From Piper betle (taxonomy: Eukaryota > Streptophyta > Magnoliopsida > Piperales > Piperaceae), in NCBI GenBank assembly GCA_033002965.1, contig JAURVB010014145.1, positions 124,001 through 188,000 on the forward strand: DNA of 64,000 nucleotides, written 5' to 3'. Made by a program: the position numbers and the translations under genes. Each line of letters starts with the position of its first letter. Position 1 is the first letter of the stretch. Under the pieces are notes generated by a model. It was not told the DNA's origin and made no database searches. It worked only from the letters and a program-made list of their open reading frames with translations. This document shows positions 24,399 to 35,500 of the stretch, in pieces.

Positions 24399-26640
24399 AG
24401 TGGAAGTGCTGTCTTCGAATATCTATCACTCCCTTCTGCTTTACTCGAAACAAGATATGTCACTTCCTACATGAACTCTTCTCTTTAGATATACCCAACA
24501 ACCAAACATTTTCCAAGTAATATAGTGAGGCAGGTATATAGCCTAATGATTAAATGAAATGAAGTGCTTATAAAAAACGAATTAATTGCAATTACTGTAC
24601 CAATATCGTCCATTTGTTCATCATCTTTTGAGTACTGGTGTAGTAGTTAAAGTTGGTTTAATGGGGATTTTTGTCCGGTCCCGTCCAATATGTATAATTG
24701 TAAATGTTATTGCAAAGAGTAGAAAATGCATATTCAAAAGAGGAAGAGGGTACAGAAAGACTAATTTATCTTTACTACAAAAATATTTATTTATATCGAT
24801 ATAAATGATGTTACGAATAAGACATGCATAGTGAAGGACAATTGATTAATGTTTTGAGAAAAAAGTATATTAACATTAATAAAAAAGCCTTGATTAATTA
24901 TACAATAGCTAATTCATAATATTAATGTAATAATATTAAAACATTGCTCTTTTAATTTCTAATTTGCATTGAGACATAGATGTCTTTTTAAAACTCAATT
25001 GATTTATAACATTCTTACAAATAATTGTCATAAAAGATATTTTTTAGATTATTTATTATTAAATATATATTTCAGAAGTCGAATCTTAAGTTCCATCACG
25101 GTGAGAGTTAAATAAAAGACTGATGAAAAAATTTATATAGCAAACGTTTTATTTTTTGATTTGGTAAGTTATATTAAAAATAGAGATGAATTACAGTCAC
25201 ATTATCAGTCTAAAACACACAATAGAATTAAACTAGCATTTCTCTAAACTCATGAGAAGTTTTTCTACAAACAATTGTTTAGACCACTCTTTAAGCAAAT
25301 ATTTTCTACTTCAAATAATAGCAAAAAATATAATATATCCATCTAAAGAAATTATATATGTAAACTGTTTCACATCGGTCTATAAAAAAATACGTAGCAC
25401 GGTTAAGTTCAAGTGTGATGTCCTGCAGTTTGCTCTCTCTTGTTTTTTTTCCTTAAATTATGTTCTCTCTTGTTATGATATTATTATGGATGACATTATT
25501 TAGGACAAACAGGAGGGTGAAGACTTCATAGAACTAAAGATTGCATACGCTAAAACATTAAAACTAGGTACGATGTCATGCATGGCCTATATTAAAAATA
25601 TATTATTATTTCACAGATAAATTCTGTTAAATCGTCGAATAGATTATCATCCTATGATACCTTAAAAATAAATTTTAATTTTAAAGATATATTTAAAATA
25701 AACGAGTAGATAAATTATAACATTTTGTATTATATCGAGCCTCTTATTTTTTATTATAATCAAACTTTTAATTTTTTTTATTAATAAGAATAGATAGATA
25801 AATCGGATGTAATATTAGGGGCACATGCTTAACCATTATTTTTAAAAAAATAATGATTCAAGAAAATATAATATTTTATATTTCAAAATAAAGAATATTT
25901 TTATTAGCTTAAATGGATTAATAAATAGATATCTTCAACCATGGATGGGCCAGAATAGACACATCACACGCAGTTTCGGGTTTCGCTCCTCCTACAAATA
26001 CCATACAAGGCTACAAGCAGATTATTTGGACGGATTTCATAATATTCCAGCCGGGAATTAATCATTTTTCGGGCGGAAATTCCATACTTGATGATCTCCT
26101 TTCTTGTCCATTATTACATCTGATATCGTTTCAGCTTGCATCTTCAACCGTGAAGATATGTCAATCTGGGGGATTTCACTGCATATATACATAACACGTC
26201 TGCGTGAGCAAGTTTGCAAATTTTATTTTTATATATTTGAACGCTTTCGGGTGCCATCATCGTTCACGATTGAGCTAAACATAGCTTGTATTGATGTCGG
26301 GTGAATTAATTTATCCAAGATGAATCTATAGCATTGAGTTCATACCAATATTATCTGTTCATTTCCACCTACATATTTCAAGGAGCTTGAATCCTATATA
26401 TTTGAACACTTCCTTAACCCTAACTCTAGTACATCATTCTTTGCGTATGATGGAATCAGATTCTCCAACAGATGATGCAGTTTTCAGTGCTGGGAATGAT
26501 TTAAAAATAAGGCATTAGATGTGTACACTAGGCAAGAAGTAACGCGAAGAAAGACGCAAGAGTAAGCGTGCATGGAAAGATGAACTGCGACGCATGTTTT
26601 GGTTGCCCTTGATAATAAAAGGGAGTCGAATAGCGACCAC
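24399..26640. other. AT-rich intergenic DNA downstream of SCAR
   Basis: Very AT-rich, with long A/T runs and no open frame that looks like protein. I looked here for the missing SCAR WH2/acidic exons on the plus strand and saw none. The first few hundred bases may be SCAR 3' UTR. Confidence 0.5.
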
Positions 26641-27060
26641 AAACGAAGCTGAAAGCTAGTTCTGAATGGCGTCGGGCTTGCGGGCGATGAGGGCGACAAT
26701 GTCCCCGTCGACGAGGCCGGGACCAGAGAAAGTGGAGAACAGTGTCGGGGTTGGATGGGTAGCTAATGTGTGCATCGGGGTTGGAGGAACCGATTGTCGC
26801 CGAAGTTGGGAAAAGGGGTGAAAGGGGTGGGCTTGGAACCAATTGGGCGCGTCGACGGTGGCAGTGGGGGAAGAAGAAGAAGTGGAGGTGGCGGGCTCTC
26901 TGCCGTCGCCGTTTTTGCTCAAAGATTGAACTTTGAGGCGTTGCGGATTGAAGGGATGACGGCGGGAAGCGCCGGCGTGGCCAAGCGGTGGGCGAAAAGG
27001 AGAGAGGGGATGGGGCGGGGGAGGGAGAGGGTGGGGAGGTTGAGAGCGTGGAGGTGGTTA
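26641..27060. other. GC-rich patch of uncertain nature
   Basis: Abruptly GC-rich against AT-rich flanks. The minus strand has overlapping open frames rich in Pro, Ser and Thr, with segments such as LATPALPAVIPSIRN that resemble a transit peptide, but stops break them and no domain is recognisable. It may be a decayed 5' gene fragment carried with the adjacent G-rich cassette. No gene is called. Confidence 0.3.
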
Positions 27061-27122
27061 AAAGGTGACGGTGACCAGAATAAGAAGGGGGGGGGGTTGC
27101 TCTCCTATGCGTTGCACTGCCA

Positions 27123-27751
27123 AACCATCTTGGCTGTGCTGCAGTACAATCTTGGCCGTTGGATTAGCATCCAACGACCAAGATCTAAAAAAAAAAGGAG
27201 GGGGGGTGGGAGGGGCGGCGCCGCCGCAGCAGCGACGGCGGAGGGGGCGGGAAGGCTGCCCGGCCACGGCCACGGCCGGGGGGGGGGGGCGGGGGGCGCG
27301 GCGACAGGAGACGGGGGCGAGGCACGGTGGGGTGGCGGGCGGGGGCCGAGGGGGCGGGGCAGGGTGGCGGCGGGGGCCGAGGGGGCGCGGCGGGGTGGCG
27401 GGCAGGGGACGAGGTGGCGGGCGGGGGATGGGGTGGCAGGCGGGGGACGGGGGGTCGCACGGCGGGTGGCGGCGGGACGGGTGGCGGTGGTGTCGCCCGG
27501 CGACGGGGCGGCGGGCCGGCAAGGGAAGACCTGGGGCGGCTAGATCCGCCGCCCCATCGCCCGGCGGTTACGTCGCCGCCCCAGCGGGGCGGCGATGGGC
27601 GGGGCAGGGGGTGGCATCGCGTCGGCCGGCGAGCGGCGGCACAGCGGTCCAAATTCTTTTTTATTTTTATGGGGGGCATGTTTCGGCCATTGGATTTGAT
27701 CCAACGGCTGAAACACTGCAACACAACCATCTTGGCTGTGCTGCAGTACAA
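27123..27751. mobile_element. G-rich cassette bracketed by 27-base direct repeats and hairpins
   Basis: Two identical 27-base direct repeats (27123-27149 and 27725-27751) enclose a roughly 470-base purine/G-rich core (27195-27650) with many G-runs. A hairpin lies just inside each: 27151-27182 (14-base arms, one mismatch, loop TAGC) and 27680-27714 (16-base arms, two mismatches, loop TTG); both contain an ATCCAACG-type arm. Order is repeat, hairpin, core, hairpin, repeat. Open frames in the core are a by-product of the GC bias. I read it as a non-autonomous transposable element or repeat family, unclassified. A (TA)12 tract follows. Confidence 0.5.
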
Positions 27752-27760
27752 CAAATCCCC

Positions 27761-27785
27761 TATATATATATATATATATATATAT
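27761..27785. repeat. (TA)12 microsatellite
   Basis: Uninterrupted TA dinucleotide directly downstream of the G-rich cassette's second direct repeat; it may mark a TA-rich insertion target. Confidence 0.9.
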
Positions 27786-28260
27786 GACCTGAAAGGCACT
27801 TTCTCTCTAGCTAGTTGGGGATTTTAATACGGTTTTATATACAACAGTATTCATCGTTGCAAAATCAGGCATGCTTACAGTATGCATCGCTGCAAAATGA
27901 GGCATGCTTACTTGAAATCATCCCTCCTTGTATAAAGTTTGTCATCATAAGTCTAGAAATATCATTTAAATATTAAATAAATAATCTCTAAATGAAGTGA
28001 TTTATTTTTTTACTCAAAAGTACGCTTTAGAACTGTTGTAATAATCAAATTAAGATAATTTGCAAGCAACACATGTTAAGGTCGATTAAACTCGTGCTCA
28101 CATCAAAATTGAAATAAATATTAAAAAAATATTATCAACAGCAACTCATATCAAAATGGTTGATATTTTTAGATCACCTGCAAGTGATATTAAGCATTCT
28201 GAATAAATATTTAACTTAAAGCTAATAGCTAATTGAATTAGATATAAATAAATTTTAATG
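27786..28260. other. AT-rich intergenic DNA
   Basis: Contains a short near-duplicate pair with the core GCAAAAT(C/G)AGGCATGCTTAC at about 27858-27880 and 27891-27911. No gene seen. Confidence 0.4.
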
Positions 28261-28405
28261 TGACACCCCAATTTCGATTCACTTAAAAGCTGGATTGGAA
28301 ATGTCGCGATAGAGTCGAGTCATGTCTAAACTTCTGGTCTGTAAGTCTTGATCAATAATATATATTAAAATAACTCGCTTGATGTCAAGAGAATAGAAAA
28401 CACCG

Positions 28406-28406
<1 letters not shown>

Positions 28407-28449
<43 letters not shown>
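28407..28449. repeat. (TA)21 microsatellite
   Basis: Forty-three bases of uninterrupted TA repeat. Confidence 0.95.
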
Positions 28450-28453
<4 letters not shown>

Positions 28454-28645
28454 ACTCATTAAATATAAAGACAAGTATGAAAGAACATAACTGCATTGAG
28501 CCCAAGTATATGTAGGGTTTATCTGTCCTCCCACCAAAACTAACTTAGAATCATGAAAACTACGTATATAATAAGAAAAACTTCACTAACAAGTGTTACT
28601 GATCTAAACTAATTATCAAACTGTCACAAGAGAGTTGACCCTCTT

Positions 28646-29034
28646 GTTAAATGAAAAAAATTATATACTCCTTCACAGAATCTTTCATAAGGGTGCTAGT
28701 TAGGAGCCGTCATCCTCAAATCGACAGCATCTCATTCTTACTTATCTCATGCTTCGTCAACTTTAAAAATCATCCTTTGCGTGGGAACATCAATTTCTTT
28801 TCCTTTTCCTTCAACCCTCTACATCTTCCGTATGACTCCTGTTAAATGAAAAAATTTACATACTTCTTCACAGAATCTTTCATGAAGGTGCTAATAAAAA
28901 GTCGTCGTCTTTCGATTGACAACATTTCATTCTTACTCATTTCACGCTTTGTCAACTTTAGAAACTATCCCTTGTGCAAGAACAATAACTTTTTTCCTTT
29001 TCCTTCAACATTCTACATCATCCGTATGACTCCT
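28646..29034. repeat. 195-base tandem duplication
   Basis: Copy 1 is 28646-28840, copy 2 is 28841-29034. Both begin GTTAAATGAAAAAA and end CCGTATGACTCCT; by eye they are about 80 percent identical. Both copies remain open in one plus-strand frame (start about 28651 and 28846), giving related peptides with FTESF and SFLLIS motifs, but I see no evidence of a real gene. Confidence 0.85.
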
Positions 29035-31740
29035 AGCCCTGAGTATAGAAACCGAGTACTCCTCAGGCATGCACCTTCAGTATCCTTTAAAATCATAAGT
29101 CTAAATATGCTATCCATTGCAGTACCCGTAAACATCCATACTTTTCCAGGTTTGAGGAATTCAAAGGTAGAATTGTCAAGATTACTCAGGAATAAAATGA
29201 ACGCTCACAAAATCTAGAACCTGCTTTGATTAACACGTGCTCGCTCACATAGCGCGACTCGGTTTTCCCTCTGTCTCACATCTCATTGAAAAACTCGACA
29301 AAAATTATATATAGCCCAAGAAGGGATTTATATAATAAGTCTGAAGGCAACATGCTGTGGATATTGTTTTCGAAATTAAACTCGAAGGTTCTCATCCTCT
29401 AGGGTTATTAATCACGAAAGTAAAATATGTCTAAATGACTCATGTTAAGTAGAGTCTGATAAAATAACCACTTAGCACGTCCTGTAATCTGGAAATCAAA
29501 TCAGCAATAAAGTATATCGATAAAAACTGAGAAGAGTCCTAACAGATTTGTGGTCTAAGCTCCAAACATGTCGTCTCATCTACGGCGAGCTTAGACTCCG
29601 AAACTTACATCAAAACCCACTGCTAAGTAAAATACTATCATTTCTATATGATGCATGCTCATGATATGTGCTTATATTATCAATACATCTTAATAAGGAA
29701 GACAAGATTAAATAAACCTACAACTAAACGTCAAGCACGCAATTGAGACATAATAAAAGAAGCAACTAATAAACAAATAATAACTAAATAAATAAATAGA
29801 TAAATAATAAATACCTAAAAATAAATAATAATCTAATCATAAAATTATAATATCTTTATACTATATAAATACATTACTAAACACGAGTAAATATCACATA
29901 TACTTATGTTAGTAAACATATAAATAATTAAATAAATAAATACATAATCATTCGATAAATAAATAAATAAATAGCTACTATTAATTAATCATGAATACTA
30001 ATAATATTTAGTTATCCAATGCAAAATACGTAATTCAATATAAATAAATAATAACATATACGCAACGAGCAAATAGATAAGTAAATAAATAAATAAAATT
30101 TAATAAATGTAAATAAAGCTAATATTAATAAGTAAATATATCATTAATAATAATAAACTATCACATAAGCATCCATCATATACAACAAATATATAAATAA
30201 AAAGAAATAAACAATAATGAATAAATAAATAAATAAACAAAAACACTCCTAACATCAAAATATGCTAAATAATGTGAATATACATCTAAACTAATGTAGG
30301 GGTTCTTAAATTACCGAAAACAATCGAAAATGGTAGAAATCTGCTAAAAATGAGTTAAACCGAATCGAACCGAGCCAACCCGGGCAAGTCATTTGAGTTA
30401 AGCCGAGTCAATCAATAGTGTTTGGCCGGGTAGCTGGACGTGAACCCGAGCTCGGACATGTCCACAGGATTACTGGGCAAGTGAACAGGGTCGGGCAGGA
30501 AGACGTGAATGTGGGTTGGGAAGTCATCCGATGGGGTGGGCGGTGCCCGTCACCGAAAACACTGACCGCGGCATGGCTGGGGTTGCCGCTAGTCTGGATC
30601 GATAGAGGGGAGGACAGAGAAGATGCTGGTGGTGACGATCGAAAAGGTTCGGCCATCAGTTGGCAGAAAAATGGCTAGAAAGGGGGCAAAATTGTCGTTG
30701 GGTGTGGCGGCATTGCCTGTGGCATTTGCGGCCACGACGATTGTCACGAGTGGTCTCAAAATGAAGGTCTCGGAGAAGAGAAGCTAAGTGGGTGGTCGGA
30801 TCATCCTTAGGAGCCTTGCCAAAGTCGAAAAATAACCCTAAAGGGCAGTGGCAGTGGCAGAAACTAGGTGTTAAAACTTCGTTGCCGATGGAGACTGTGG
30901 CGGCGCCGGTGGTCATGAGAGGTACGGATAGAAAGTCTATCGTAAGGCAATCATGGGGGTGTCGGTCCCATGGTCGAGGAAGGGCCGGAGACTCATTGGC
31001 GGTGAGCCGAAGTGGCTATGGGTAAGGGGTGTAAAACTCCAAAAATCGTGGGAAATCTCTAAAAAATAAATCGTAAAGCTAGGGCTGATGTGGATGGACT
31101 ATGATCTTGCCATGTGGCACAATTGGAAAGTTCCATAACTCATGGTCGCCCTACCAATGCATATATGCAATATGTATATGGACCGAAAGCTCAAATCGAA
31201 ACCGTCTAAAGTTAAAATTGACTCGAGTCCTAAAAGTGACGCTCTAAACAGGAATAGAAGCAAGAAGGCTAAATGAGCCTCGAAACCCTAAACTCAATCG
31301 GGTAAAAATTTGTGACTCAATCAAATTGGGCCCACAGGGGCAATCTGATAGTCTAAAATCCTTGAAAATCCTAAACAGATATTAAATGCTACAACATAAC
31401 ATATCTAGGCCTAAAACCTTGACTAACCCATTAAAAAATTTTATATATTCATCATGCATATATTAATAATTCATGCTTTGATGTAGTCTAAACATGCATA
31501 CTCAGCTACCATAACCTGTTTATCGGCCATCTGAACCTCGTACTCATGTCTAAAAACTGGTATGGGTCATAGTTGTTTGAACTCGCTCGAATTGACTCGA
31601 GACTTATCTAAATCGGGCAAAACTCCAAGCGAGTAAAATTCTAACCCAAAGTTAAGTTTTGCATTCAAGCCCTGAGTTACATACCATAAAAACTCAGAAT
31701 TGAGACATTCAACTTGGTATGTCACGGAAGTCGACTCCAA

Positions 31741-32505
31741 TTAAAATTTTAATTATACAAAACAATATATGAAAATAGTATATATTATGCTTTTAACACT
31801 TAAAATTAATAAATATATGATTTTAGTTGATAAAAAGAATAATAATATATTTTGATAATTGTTATAATTTAATTGATAAATCAATTAGTTGGTACGTAGT
31901 TATATCTAGAGTTTGACCAGATAAAAAGGATTTGACTTGGACAGTTTTTAAAATAAAAAAACGTATGCTAAAATATTTTATTTAATTCACCTTGGAACTT
32001 TGGTCGATACATGGACAAAATATTCAATTTTAAATCAAAATAATTAATTTAAAAATAAATGAAAAATAAACATTACAAGATTCGGCTCGAATCTATTGCC
32101 CAAGTACGAATGGTCGGAATGGAATATTCCATTTAGTTGTTTTATTTTCCATTTCCCGTTTTTCTTTCTTCCGACCATTTTCCTTTGTCCATGAAGCGCT
32201 TCCAACCATTCGTACACTCGCATGGTACACCGTCTTCTTCTTCTTCTTCGCCAATCTTCCATCTTCTTCCTATCCCTCTTGTGATCTCCAACCGGTTTTC
32301 CGTCATCCCCAACGATTTTTGGTCTTTGCTGAATCGGGAAGTTTGCATCTTTTGGTCCAATTCCCTCTCTTTAGCATAATCGGCTGTGCAATCCGTGATT
32401 GCGTGTTTGGTTGCGGAGCGCACTCGCTTCTCGTGATTTCTGGGTGCTTCTGGTGGGGAAAAGGTTGTCTCTTTTGATCGGGTTTTAAGTGGGGTAAGGG
32501 GAGGA
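31741..32505. other. PEPC upstream region
   Basis: The first 350 bases are AT-rich repeats. From about 32130 composition changes to pyrimidine-rich leader-like sequence with a CTT/TTC microsatellite (32230-32250), consistent with the PEPC promoter and 5' UTR. No other gene. Confidence 0.45.
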
Positions 32506-35500
32506 ATGGCGAGGTCGTTGGAGAAGATGGCGTCGATCGATGCGCAGCTGCGGCTGCTGGTGCCCGGGAAGGTGTCCGAGGACGACAAGCTGGTTGAGTC
32601 CGATGCGCTGCTGCTTGACCGGTTTCTCGACATTTTGCAGGAGCTGCACGGCATTGATCTCAGAGAAATGGTACGGCTTAATGCTCGTGGATTTTTTTTT
32701 CTAATTGTTGTATGTTGATCTGTTTATGTGATAATGCAGTTTTCGTTTTGGTTAAAAAAAGTGATGATTTTGGCTGGAAATGAACGGATGCTGGGAGCTT
32801 TTTGTTAGTTACATTGATTTGTTAGATCGAATTGCGGTTCGGCTGTTTTTTCTGTTTTGTGTGCGGAACTAAAGATAGCGTGCGATTTTGCAGATTTTTT
32901 TGTTTTTATGTTTTTTTTTTTAATTGATTGTTGTGGGAGGAGTAATTCATATTTGAAAAGTAGATATGTGGTCCGCTTCATTGTTTCTTTTTCTTCGTTT
33001 TTTGACTTCATTGTTATGCGAGATGTCATTTATTTGGAGATGGTAAAGTTTAAAGCTTCTTTTGGTTGGGCATAAAGATCATATAGTTAAGCATTTTCAC
33101 GCTTTCAAGTGAACAGACTGTTTGTGTTGACTGCGAGAGGATGTCTTTTTTGCGTATTTTATGGAACAATTGTAGTCTTTTTATCAATTTGTGCTGTATC
33201 TAACTGGAAATGAACTTATAAATCAGTTGGAGTTTCTTATTTTTCTATTACTCAGCTTTTCCGTGGTTTGGTGATGCAAGTACAAGTGAAAATACTTCCC
33301 GACATTTTTTGGTTCAAAAAAAGGTGCAAGTGGTTATAAGGTTGACTAAATTCCAAAAGAGCTGTGTCATTATTTTGGTGATCCTATCTTGCAGATTTTT
33401 AAAAGTCAGTTAGCTTGGCGTTTTAAGTTTTTAACAAGTCCAGGAAATGAAAGTCACTGATCTTTCCTATAAATAAATGCTGTTTAAGTGGATGGTGTAT
33501 TGATCCAAGTCAAAAGCTTCCTATTTTTGCTATGGTAATTTGTAGTAAAAATCGGAAGATTGCTCTTCACTATTTTTGGAAAAAAGGTTCTTTACCGATC
33601 AAGCTTCTCTTCATCTTCTTAGGTACAAGAGTGCTACGAGCATTCAGCTGAGTATGAGGGTAAGCGTGACCCAAAAAAGCTGGAGGACCTTGGAAATGTG
33701 TTAACTAGTCTGGCTCCGGGGGATTCTATTGTTATAGCGAGTTCATTCTCTCACATGCTTAACTTGGCCAACTTGGCTGAAGAAGTCCAGATTGCCTATT
33801 GACGAAGGGTCAAACTAAAGAGAGGAGACTTTGCTGATGAAAACTCTGCTACAACTGAGTCAGATATTGAAGAGACTCTTAAGAGACTCGTGGTTAATTT
33901 GAAGAAGTCGCCCGAGGAAGTTTTTAATGCTCTGAAAAATCAGACTGTTGATCTAGTTTTTACTGCCCATCCAACTCAATCCATCCGTAGATCATTACTT
34001 CAGAAGCATGGAAGGTTTGCCTCTAATCTGTTGCTTCTGTTTTATGTGTTTCCCAATACTAAAAATACAAATATTTTGTTTTGTTTTGTCCAGAATTCGA
34101 AATTGTCTCACTCAGTTAACTGCCAAGGATATTACTCCTGATGACAAGCAGGAGCTTGATGAGGCACTTCAGAGAGAGGTAAATCGTTTGTTTAAGAAAT
34201 TTTAGATCCTCCTGATTATATGCTAACAGTTTGTTGCCATAGATCCAAGCAGCTTTTCGTACTGATGAGATCCGGAGAACACAGCCAACTCCACAAGATG
34301 AAATGCGTGCAGGGATGAGCTACTTTCATGAAACAATATGGAAGGGTGTTCCGAAGTTTTTACGGAGGGTTGACACAGCTTTGAAAAATATCGGGATAAA
34401 TGAGCGGGTCCCATATAATGCTCCCTAATTCAATTCTCATCTTGGATGGGAGGGGATCGTGATGGTTAGCTCCTTGTTGTTTGCACATTTGCAATTTTTA
34501 TTTTGTTTGGTTTGGATTGAAAATTGTGGTGACCAAATCATGTTCTTGTTTTGAACTGTAGGGAATCCTCGAGTAACTCCTGAAGTTACAAGGGATGTGT
34601 GCTTGTTGGCTCGCATGATGGCTGCAAATCTTTACTACTCTCAGATTGAAGATTTAATGTTTGAGGTGAGAGAGCCTCATCTCCTTTGAAGTCATTTTAT
34701 TTATGTTAGCGTCGATAGACATATGCTTGTTGACTTGATAAGTTTGTTTGCATCTTTTCTATAGTTGTCGATGTGGCGCTGCAGTGATGAAATGCGAGCT
34801 CGTGCCTATGAACTACACAGATCCTCGAAAAGAGATGCTAAACATTATATAGGTACTTGTCTCTTTGATGACGAGCAGTACGAACTGAATATTCTGGCTA
34901 TTTTCAGGTGTGAAGTTTTTTTTTTTTGTTAATTCTTCTTACAGAATTTTGGAAACAGATACCCCAAATGAACCTTACAGAGTTATTCTTGGAGATGTAA
35001 GAGATAAATTATATAATACACGGGAGTGCTCACGCCAGCTATTGGCCAATGGAACTTCTGACATTCCTGAAGAGGTGACTCTTACAAATGTAGAACAGGT
35101 ATATTATAATAAATCCACTCCCCAAACATTTCATTTAGAGCATTAGAATTAATTACTAATAGCTTTGTCCATAAAGTTTCTGGAACCTCTTGAGCTCTGC
35201 TACAGATCGCTGTGCACCAATGGAGACCAATTAATTGCTGATGGAAGTCTTCTTGATTTCTTGAGGCAAGTGTCTACTTTTGGTCTGGCACTTGTCAGGC
35301 TTGACATAAGGCAAGAGTCTGATCGGCACACAGATGTCATAGATGCCATCACTAAGTATCTTGGTCTTGGATCATATAGAGTGGCCTGAAGAGCAACGCC
35401 AAGAGTGGCTTTTGTCTGAACTCAGTGGAAAGCGACCATTGGTTGGTCCTGATCTTACGAAGACCGAAGAAATTGCTGATGTACTTGACACCTTACATGT

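Larger units (their letters stand above)
28261..31740. mobile_element. Retroelement-like repetitive debris
   Basis: The interval starts with a TGTGACACCCC word typical of plant repeat ends and closes near 31720 with GGTATGTCACG, an imperfect inverted match. Inside are a 195-base tandem duplication, a (TA)21 tract, a long (AAAT/AATA)n low-complexity stretch (29750-30250) and a GC-rich patch (30400-31030) with short antisense open frames but no reverse transcriptase, integrase or protease motif. Likely decayed non-coding transposon DNA; boundaries are tentative. Confidence 0.35.

Noticed and set aside
26770..27827. Long overlapping open frames (up to 257 codons) in several frames and both strands
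   Set aside because: They follow from extreme GC bias: products are Gly/Arg- or Pro-rich in every frame, with no domain and no splice or start context.
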